From Schistocerca nitens (taxonomy: Eukaryota; Arthropoda; Insecta; Orthoptera; Acrididae): a DNA stretch of 64,000 nt. Every line of letters starts with the position of its first letter. The first letter of the stretch is position 1. Location: positions 537,313,383 through 537,377,382 of the forward strand of contig NC_064621.1 in NCBI RefSeq assembly GCF_023898315.1. The letters run 5' to 3'. A model generated the notes under the pieces. That model made no database searches and was not told the origin of the DNA. It worked only from the letters and a program-made list of their open reading frames with translations. This document shows, in pieces, positions 56,097 to 64,000 of this stretch. A program made the position numbers and the translations under genes.

Positions 56097-57060
56097 GTTA
56101 TATGTTTAGTGATGACAAGATTGTTTGTTAGAACGAGGAAGGAGAAGAAACGGGAACATTACACAAATTATATGGAAGAATATGACGATTCCAAAGTTAT
56201 ATAGAAATTTCGTACTACTACTGCTTTCCGATCTCATGCTTGAGAAACTGGGCCGTATCAATGAAATGTGAAACTGTTTCCTAACATAAAACCTTTTGCT
56301 CGTAGCCTAATAGGCATTTGATACTGGTACTTCGTGAATTATATTCTGTCGTGTTATTTATGTAAGTGAGATAAGTAAAAAGGACCATTCCTACCAAAAC
56401 AGTCTCGCTTATTTGGCGTTGTTACAATTGATGCAGTATTAGAATGCCCTATTTCGTTTTATCTAGCAGACAGTAACAAAATAGACATCATCAAACCGAG
56501 AAACCACATCAGTCTTGGGGATTATTCGTATTAAGAGCTTTTTCAGTGTTAGACAACGACATTTTGATTTTTCATTAGCAAAACGTTTGACGAACTTTGT
56601 TGACGTAAAAGATTCTTTCGCGGAAATGAAAGCATGCCGTGTTACCAAGATTAGAGAGAAAAAATGCTCAGACCTAAGGAATGAAGAAATGTGTAGCATT
56701 TTGCTTCTCTCTTGTTTTTACTGGTTTTATGTTTCCTATATTTAATTTTATGTCACACAAAAGAAAAAGTTGTTAGCTAATAGGCAATAAACAATGCTAA
56801 TTTCCTGGAAATTTCTTATTCTCCCGATCACAAATTAGTCCCACCCAGTATTAACTGTGAGTTTTTTGGAACGGGGTAGGATGTCGAACTGTTTCCTAAC
56901 AAGAAACCTTTTGCTTGTAGCAGGCCTAATAGGCATTTGATTCCAGTACAAATTATTCACGTTTGAATTCCACAGAGCGAAATACAGTGACGTTTGATAG
57001 AAGAAGTCTGTGTGAAGACGTGTGGCACTGCACTTTGGCACAATTAAGACTAAATAATAC
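56097..57060. repeat. Unclassified repeat with a direct duplication about 620 bp apart
   Basis: AACTGTTTCCTAACA, AAACCTTTTGCT, TGTAGC and CCTAATAGGCATTTGAT occur at 56266-56342 and again at 56886-56943. The units differ by small indels (the second has an extra AGGC). The block between and after is AT-rich with no coding domain. I remember this sequence as a dispersed locust repeat but not its class. Confidence 0.55.
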
Positions 57061-59009
57061 TTCTTAAATTTTCTCGAACGTATATGTTTTATATATCAAC
57101 CTCTCCAGAAAGATGTGAGCTACGAAGTAAACATATTTTAGAAAAACCGATGTTTTTTAAAAGAATTTGACGTTCTGTCTCTAACGCTCGATTGGGAGAG
57201 GGAGGGGGAGGGGAGGAGCGCCACTATCAAGTTTTTGCATCGTTCGGAGACATCGTAGGGCCGGGGCTGACTGTACACCGTCCTCGATCGCTTAGATTTC
57301 AAGGAGGTAGCTGTTTGTGTGCCGCCTATAATGTTGACAAAACCCTGTGGTAAGTGGAGAGACTAGTTTCGACTTTTATAGTGAGCAATTAAGTTCTGGT
57401 GATTAAAATTCAGGACGATAGACATTTCACGACAGTTAATCTGTAAAAAAACGCACCACATGTTCTAATGAAAGCATGAAACCCGTCTGAAGATGAATCG
57501 TAATGATTCGAGACCGGTAACGGTGCGTTTTGAATAAAGGAACTGGAAATAAATTTGTGGCTGGTTGCTGTCTCAACACCATCAACATAAAATAACAGCC
57601 ACGGTCTCCAACCACGTCATCATATGACAAAACTTCAGATAGACCATATTACCCGGAACTTCCCATACAAGTAGTCCCCGAAGTGTTAATAGTGCGGTTT
57701 CCGACAGGAACATTATTATTATTAGAAACATTATTGTATTTTGTGCATGTGACCTTCTACTGAATACGTCAATCAGTTAAAACTCAAAACTTTTGTTGAT
57801 AGTCATTGTTCCTGATCCCGTTGGGTAAATAGCAAGTAGGAACATTTTCTTTGATTGGGCACAATGAGTAACGTGGACTTGGAGACTGGACATTATGGTC
57901 AGTATAGTCTCCATCGCTTTCTGGCTGACCGCAAAGGTAGTTTCAGGGTCTTGTAGGCGGCGGAGGTAGGTGCAAAGCACGCAAAGACAAGATAAGTGTC
58001 TTTTCATAACGACATAATAGAAGTAGCGATCATTTGGATATTTACCGGCCACCCTACACTACTTCTGGTGGAGATGCCATGCTGTATCTCTGCACTACCT
58101 TCTACATCCCGTAGAGATGGTGGAATTTACTTGGGCACGCACCTTCGATGTTCTACAAGTAACATGCAGCTGACGATCGGGTGTTGGAGGCCACTGTACA
58201 AACTACGTCTGCCACCCGCTGCCCTGTACAGCACCGCTATGTCACGTAAGCAGCTGCGACAGGAACAATGGCCTCAAGAGTCGACTGAGGTAGACGGGGC
58301 ATCGTGTTCCAAGGCTGTGCTGCATCTACTGCCCTCAACATGGCTGTGCAGAAAATTATTCTAATATTTAAATCGAATAAACATTTTGTCTGATTAGTGC
58401 TACTTCACCGTACTCCACCTTCGCCTTACTGCAACTATACGGTGGAGGTGAGCGTATCATTTGTCAGGAGCCTGAAGAAATCGTATTACGAATTGTGATT
58501 TGGAGCGGTTCTCTATCCAATAATATGTGTCTATTTTCTCTATGTATCCGTGTACTTTTGCGCAGTGGAGGTACTTACGAATAACCCTTACACTGGAGAA
58601 CACACCGTACACAGAAAAGATATGTATCCTGCGGATATGTATGTACACTATCGTACGGAGCACAGATATCTGTGTGTATCCATGACATTCTTGAAATCTT
58701 ATGGAGAACCTCAGAAGTAACGCTTCGAAAACCTTTCACAGCATTTTTGCGCATTTTTTCGTCAGTCTTGTACTGACGTTGAGCCACATGGGACTTGACC
58801 ATTCCCCGTAATGAGTTTTCTGGAGTTGTAAGGTCCGTCTTTTATGATGGCAATTCCAGTGGGGTTGATAGTGGTGCTGGACCACGTCTAATCTATTGGT
58901 CTGGGAATGGTTCAGAGAGGAAATTACGCACTTCAATAGAAAAACACCCTGGTACTCCGTTTTGATAAAACTACTCACGATCCATGATTCACTTGTCCTC
59001 AGGCAGAGA
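57061..59009. other. No gene recognised
   Basis: 57190-57220 is a purine-rich GGGAGAGGGAGGGGG tract. 57470-57530 reads CCCGTCTGAAGATGAATCG and GAGACCGGTAACGG, a motif pair common near retroelement 3' ends. 58190-58390 is GC-richer and ends in CGAATAAACA, like a poly(A) signal. None is enough for a call. Confidence 0.4.
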
Positions 59010-59700
59010 GCGTCACGTACAAAGTAGAGACACGTTCGGTATTAACGTTTTAACAGTAAACTGCCAAAGCACTCGTAACAAAATCCAAGAAATTACAGCA
59101 TTCCAAGAAAACTGACAAGTTCAAATGATACTCGAAATTTGGAACTGGATGAAACCCGAAGCAGAAATCTCCGAAATATTTACAAGGACGTAGTACGTAA
59201 ATTGAAAACCACGAGATAACGGGTAGAAAATCATAAGATGGGGAGTGTTGATTGCACTCGACAATATTGTTACGAGTGTCAACGTCGAAAATGAGTCAGA
59301 CTGCGATCCAGAAGCGGGTAAACGGCCAAGGTGAACACAAACTGATCATTGTACATTTATGCCAGCCACGCGATTCTGCTGTAGCAGTTTTAGAATCATT
59401 CAAATAAAGTCTATACTCAGTAACACTGAAGTATCCCGATCGTGCAATATTAATTTCAGGTGACGTTAAGTTACCTATTCTAGACTGGGTCTTCTGTGGA
59501 TTAAATGCAGGTGGTACAGAGAGTCAGTTTTGTGAAGTAGCGCTGAACCTTTCTCCGAGAACTGTCTTGAGCAACTGTTTCAACAACACACACGCAATGG
59601 AAATATTTTAAACCTCGTAGCTACAAGGAAGCCTGACTTCAACGACCGTGTTATTATAGATGCAGTGTTCATGATGTCATGAGAAAAACGATGTTTACTA
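59010..59700 (+). pseudogene. CR1-like LINE endonuclease fragment
   Basis: Broken frames read VNCQSTRNKIQEITAFQ (usual start of the endonuclease), ILEIWNWMKPEAE, GVLIALDNIVTSV, LIIVHLCQPRDS and AILISGDVKLPILDW, where GDFNLP is expected. They continue NLSPRTVLSNCFNN. Many stops. The domain normally nicks target DNA. The matching reverse transcriptase may be the one at 62560. Confidence 0.65.
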
Positions 59701-59892
59701 TAGTTAACAAATCCATCAAGAGCGGTAGGAGAGTTTTAATGCTGAAAGGAGTAGACAAGCAGTTATTACCATATTACTTGGACAATGAACGGACATCATT
59801 TAGTTCCATTACGGGAATTATTCTCACACGCAGCGCTCGTGCATGCTTGCTAATTTCTCTCATCTAAGTGCACATTTCCCCTCTACCACCCC

Positions 59893-60084
59893 GCCGGCCG
59901 CGGTGGTCTCGCGGTTCTAGGCGCGCAGTCCGGAACCGCACGACTGCTACGGTCGCAGGTTCGAATCCTGCCTCGGGAATGGATGTGTGTGATGTCCTTA
60001 GGTTAGTTAGATTTAAGTAGTTCTAAGTTCTAGGGGACTGATGACCACAGCTGTTAAGTCCCATAGTGCTCAGAGCCATTTGAA
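59893..60084 (+). mobile_element. tRNA-derived SINE, family A, copy 8
   Basis: Head GCCGGCCGCGGTGGTCTCG, B box GGTTCGAATCC, body to CAGAGCCATTTGAA. Duplication CCTCTACCACCCC / CCTCTACCATCCC at 59880-59892 and 60085-60097, one mismatch. Confidence 0.9.
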
Positions 60085-60229
60085 CCTCTACCATCCCCCA
60101 TTGTCTGAGTGATGATAGGGGAAAGAGGTGGAAACTGCGAACGCGCCGCATATGACATACAGCTTTGTTTCATACTTTATACTTCTCAAGAACACAGGTC
60201 GCAAACAAACCAAATTTTTAGTATTGTTT

Positions 60230-61230
60230 AGTTATTTCTGACATTATGAAGGCATAATACAATTTATATCTGGCACACACTTTAGGCATACGGACAGTCG
60301 CAGAGTTTTGACACTCATGTTGCCACATAATCGTGACCTATTCAGTTTCGTAATCGGGAAAAGCTTTTCACCGACATATGCTGATCGAAACATTGCTAAC
60401 ACGGTTGCAGTCTTATTACGGAGATGTGGAAAGTCTTCCTGAGGAAAACCACGTAGAACTCCCGGGCACTTTTAACCTATTAGTATTTGTCTTTTAAGTG
60501 GGAATTACTTTGAAGTTCGAGAAGCTACAATTGCACAGCAGCACTTTCAACTGAAATAGCAAACTGCATCGAAAACTGCTCAGAGACGGATGTAAGACTG
60601 GCAGTGTCCTCAAACGTTTAGAAAGCTATTCCTGGAATTCCTTCAACACCACAATTGATTGCTCAAAATCTGTGTGTTCTTCAAACCCTCTGAGTTTTGG
60701 GAAATGGGCTATGTTAGTTGCCAGAAGTTGTCACTTCCTCAGTGCGATTTTCTTTTTAGATACACACACTTTCACCTTGAAATCAGAAATAAGTTGCTTC
60801 TCACCCTGGAATGTCTTACTGAGGGCAATATGCAGTGAACTCTAATTAAAATGCAATGTCTGCAATATATTCCGTATCTTCTAATTTTCGTCCATGCTCC
60901 CTTTTTACTTCATAAATTCAACAACAGTGGGTCTTAAATCGAAAACTCGTTCCAGGCATGTCCTTTGACATAACGTTCGCTAAATGCCACCAGAAACTGT
61001 TGCAAATGACGATACAGTAACGCTTTTGACTTTAGAAAATTTAATATTAGCCCGGCCAACTCCATCACACGGTCCATGCCTGCATATTTAGCACCAAGTG
61101 CTTCTTAATATGGAGGACAATGGATCCTGTAAAAACCGCCTGTCTGTCGTTATAATTTTTAGCTCTTCCATCATCAACTAAATCTTTGAATCCTTGGTGC
61201 GCTAATGCAGTTTCATAGCAAATTTGCGGT
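60230..61230 (-). pseudogene. hAT-like transposase remnant (ZBED5/GTF2IRD2-like type)
   Basis: Minus-strand pieces read HQGFKDLVDDGRAKNYNDRQAVF, FQGEKQLISDFKVKV, NIAHFPKLRGFEE, FAISVESAAVQLQLLELQ and NSHLKDK. They resemble the C-terminal half of the hAT-derived proteins with the pattern ELIxLQxDSxLK. Stops are frequent. No terminal repeats identified. Named from memory of the pattern only. Confidence 0.5.
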
Positions 61231-61765
61231 CCCTCTCGATTATGGGACTACATTATAGATATGAGACTTGTCCTTCTCTGTGACTCCCGTTCACTTTTAA
61301 ACGTTTGGGATGACAGATCGCTGGACTGCCTCTTTTTGCCGCAAACGGCCTCTGGACCTATAAATTTCCTTTATCCATGAACAAATATCGAAGGATAAAC
61401 AACGTTTGCACAACGATTCTGACTACATGAAGAACGACGTCCCGACAAAAGTAAGCCATTCCATGTGTTGAAAGTAAGTGTCGCTTCGCACTGCTAAATG
61501 AAATGTTGCTCTATATCGAGAAGAACTGAGCATAACGGAGGGGTAACAAATAGTGCCAAGACAGGCCGAGCGTTGGCTCGGAAGCGGGCAGAATATGGTG
61601 CACGCATGAAGTTTTCACGCCGTCGCCAAACCTGACGTAGAGGAAGTATGTGGAAACGTTTAACCCGTTTGCAAATCACGCACTGGATAAGTATGTGCCA
61701 CGCAAGTTGTTTAAGGACGCAGGAGACCCACAGCGGTTTAATACTAAAAATCATAAAAGACCGAT
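61231..61765. other. No gene recognised
   Basis: Possibly more of the hAT-like remnant. The frame on the minus strand at 61754-61494 has no domain. Confidence 0.35.
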
Positions 61766-61777
61766 AAAACAGTGTGT

Positions 61778-62094
61778 AATAAGTTTCCTTTAATTTACGT
61801 CTATGGTCACAAACTTTTTGTTAACAGATTACCGGTTTCGGTCTTTAATGACCATCGTCAGATCTGTTTCATAAAACAACATAGTACTACTGACAACATG
61901 ACTCGTGCATGTGATGTTATTTATAGGTATTTGACGATGCTGGTGCTGATTCCGCATTTAACATTTGACGATGCCACTATGGCTGCAGTACATTAGGACT
62001 TTATTTTAACAAAAAGTTTGTGACCATAGATAAATTAAAGGAAACTTATTACATATGTGGGTCACTGTTTTTTCGCGACGATGTCGCAGCTTGT
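61778..62094. mobile_element. Small inverted-repeat element, possibly Penelope-like derivative
   Basis: The left arm at 61776-61824 (GTAATAAGTTTCC, TTTAATTTA, TATGGTCACAAACTTTTTG) and the right arm at 62006-62052 are reverse complements with a 2-base gap. Between them is ACCGGTTTCGGTC with ACCATCGTCAGATC, a motif pair I associate with the inverted terminal parts of Penelope-like elements in arthropods. A perfect 12 bp direct repeat AAAACAGTGTGT (61766-61777 and 62095-62106) marks a target-site duplication. Confidence 0.6.
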
Positions 62095-62106
62095 AAAACA
62101 GTGTGT

Positions 62107-62559
62107 GTTACACTCTAGCTTTAAAATAAAAATGCAGAGATATCCACAAGTAAAAGTTAGTTGAAATTCTTGCATCAACAGAAAGGTCTACAGGCGACGG
62201 ACGCCACAACTTACAACGACATACGTTAGCGAAAAATCTTTCTGATAATACGAGAGAATTCTGTTTTTGCGAGGTAAAGTTGATGACTGGGGCGAAGTAA
62301 AATGGTCGTCGACCAGTCTGGTGTGGCAACAGAGGCAACAAAAGGAAAGCTGAAGTTTTAAATTTCGCGTTTAAAAAGTTAGATGCATCAAAGGATTGTT
62401 CAGACATACCATAGTTTGACCTCCGCACAAACTCTCGTATGGAAGACATAGAAACAACCATCCCTAGTTTTTTAGAAGCAACTAAAGCAATTGAAAACAA
62501 ATTCTCGAGTCCAGAGTGAATAGCAATTCGGTTTTAGAAAGAGTTGTGTTCAGCATTGG
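62107..62559. other. No gene recognised
   Basis: A minus-strand frame of 130 residues is open at 62500-62108, but it has no domain and ordinary composition. Confidence 0.4.
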
Positions 62560-63790
62560 CCCCTTACTTAGGCTGCATTTGTTACGACTCTCCTGCTCAG
62601 CAGAAATCCCCCAAAAAACGGAAAAAAGCGGTGGCGATTCCCTTAGATGAGAAGCGTACAATGAGAGACACAAAAATTATTGATCAATATCCCTAACATC
62701 GATTGACTGCTGCATTTTTCACCATATTCTAAGTTCTAATGTAATAAATTTCCTTGGGGAGGAAAATTTTCTTCCCACAAATCATCAGGGATTTAGAAAA
62801 CATCACTCATGTAAAACTCAGCTTTCCCTTCTCTCGCACTATATCCTGAGAAACTATGATGAAGGGCAAAAGGCTATTTCCGTATTCCTAAATGTCTGGG
62901 AAGCGTTTAACAGAGTGACAAGCTGCAGGCTGTTAACTAAAGTCCGAGCGTACGGAATAGGTTCCCGGATATGTGAGTGGCCCGAAGGCTTTTAAGTGAT
63001 AGAGCCCACTCCGTTGAACTGTACATTGAGTGGCCGGCCGCGGTGGCCGAGCGTTTCTAGGCGCTTCAGTCTGGAGCCGAGTGACTGCTACGGTCGCAGG
63101 TTCGAATCCTGCTTCGGGCATGGATGTGTGTGATGTCTTTAGGTTGGTTAGTTTTAAGTAGTTCTAAGTTCTAGGGGACTGATGATCTCAGCTGTTAAGT
63201 CCCATAGTGCTCAGAGCCATTTTTTTGTACATTGAGTGTTCATCAGAGACAAGATTATTATCAGGAAGTTTGCTAGGTCTGCTCTTGTTTTCGCTCTACA
63301 TAAACGTCTGACGGATAGGGAGTGCAACAACCTACAACTGTCTGTTCACGGCACTGTAGTGTACTAGGAAGCATCGTAGTTGAGTTATTGTAGGAGGATA
63401 CAGGATGACTTGGAAAGAATTTATAGACGGTGTGTTGAATGGCAGCTGTCTCTAAGTATGGAAAAATTCACGTTAGCGGAGAACAATACAAATCTGTAAT
63501 TTTCGAATACAGCATTGATATTGTGCTGCTTGGAAAAGTCATGACGATCAAATATCCAGCAGTAACGTCGAAAAGCGATACGAAATGGAACGAGCTCGTA
63601 AGGTCCGTTTTAGGGAAGGCGACTGCTCAACATCGGTTTATTAGGAGATCTGTAGGAAAGCGTAGCTCATTTACAAAGACAGCGCACAGAACACTTGTGT
63701 TATTTTCTTGAGTGCCGCTCGAGTGTTTGGGATCCTCACTAGGTCGGGTTGAAGAAAGACATTGAAACAATGCGGTATTTGACATTTTTC
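62560..63790 (+). pseudogene. CR1-like LINE reverse transcriptase fragment, split by a SINE
   Basis: Broken frames read LTSIDCCIFHHILSSNVINFL, then NHQGFRKHHSCKTQLSLL, VFLNVWEAFNRV (motif A, with Asn where Asp is usual) and LLTKVRAYGIGSRI. After the SINE come SGSLLGLLLFSLYIN (motif B) and a decayed motif C region. Near 63425-63460 it reads WQLSLSMEKFT. The end near 63715-63770 reads SSVWDPH and VGLKKDIET. The order and motifs fit CR1-like LINEs. Stops and frameshifts throughout. Confidence 0.72.
63033..63226 (+). mobile_element. tRNA-derived SINE, family A, copy 9
   Basis: A perfect 12 bp target-site duplication GTACATTGAGTG is at 63021-63032 and 63227-63238. B box intact, ending CAGAGCCA plus a T run. 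It splits the CR1-like reverse transcriptase, whose flanking sequence rejoins across the duplication. Confidence 0.95.
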
Positions 63791-64000
63791 TGGAAATTAC
63801 ATTAAATGATTAATTACGTCATTTTATGCTCCAAACATACCTTTTTCCTCTTGAATTTCTGTATTCTTTAATAAAAAAAACGGAAAAAATCCCATAATTT
63901 CAAAGCCCCCTAAAAAGCTCCACTCGAGCCATGGGATGCCTGTGACGTCACTTGTTACCTCGCTGGTCCTACTGCTATAATGCAATTTCACAGTGATGTC
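63791..64000. other. No feature seen
   Basis: AT-rich, with a short GC-richer end reaching the window edge. Too short to judge. Confidence 0.4.

Noticed and set aside
62108-62500. 130-residue minus-strand frame
   Set aside because: No domain, ordinary AT-rich composition, no start context and no neighbour to support it.
1-64000. CRISPR arrays, operons, riboswitches or bacterial-type terminators
   Set aside because: No regularly spaced repeats or prokaryotic gene clusters. The content is clearly eukaryotic.

Overview
This window looks like gene-poor nuclear DNA of an insect with a very large, repeat-filled genome. I would guess an orthopteran of the locust/grasshopper kind (Schistocerca-like). 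The guess rests on the repeats: several Tc1-like transposons, an RTE-type LINE and a tRNA-derived SINE family match what I remember of locust repeats. No search was run. I recognise no host protein-coding exon and no true tRNA or rRNA gene. Almost every long open frame belongs to a transposable element or is its shadow.

Layout. 1-5465 holds a minus-strand I-type LINE: gag-like ORF1 with three zinc knuckles, then a damaged ORF2 with endonuclease, reverse transcriptase and RNase H. It abuts the 3' end of an RTE LINE (5470-5780). 7131-11473 is a piggyBac-like element with TTAA target sites, broken by two Tc1-like insertions. 12017-15298 is a near-complete but inactivated RTE LINE. 16270-21369 holds eroded Tc1-like elements, one of them carrying a SINE. 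21615-24945 holds two fold-back elements, a TA microsatellite and a hairpin. 27494-30650 is a non-autonomous mariner containing two other transposons and a SINE. 31080-33035 is a palindromic element containing a DD41D mariner relative. 35201-41631 holds Tc1-like elements and three or more SINE types. 43796-44755 is a fold-back element with a tRNA-like sequence in each arm. 44908-56094 holds mariner and Tc1 remnants plus two more copies of the youngest Tc1-like family. 56264-64000 holds an unidentified repeat, two CR1-like LINE pieces, a hAT-like remnant and a small Penelope-like inverted-repeat element.

The youngest activity is a Tc1-like family of five nearly identical 1.42 kb copies (7302, 9196, 36630, 46748, 54673). 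All are flanked by TA and have matching terminal inverted repeats. Three keep an open 340-residue transposase (copies 1, 3, 5); copy 2 has one nonsense codon and copy 4 a one-base deletion. The catalytic residues are D155, D244 and E277, with 32 residues between the last two by my count.

The elements fit together as layered insertions, and target-site duplications let their order be read: old LINE, hAT and mariner material; then Tc1-like elements and fold-backs; then SINEs; then the young Tc1-like burst. I found no CRISPR array, operon or new defence-like gene system. The most unusual items are the tRNA-armed fold-back, the mix-and-match SINE, the nested mariner and the young Tc1-like family.
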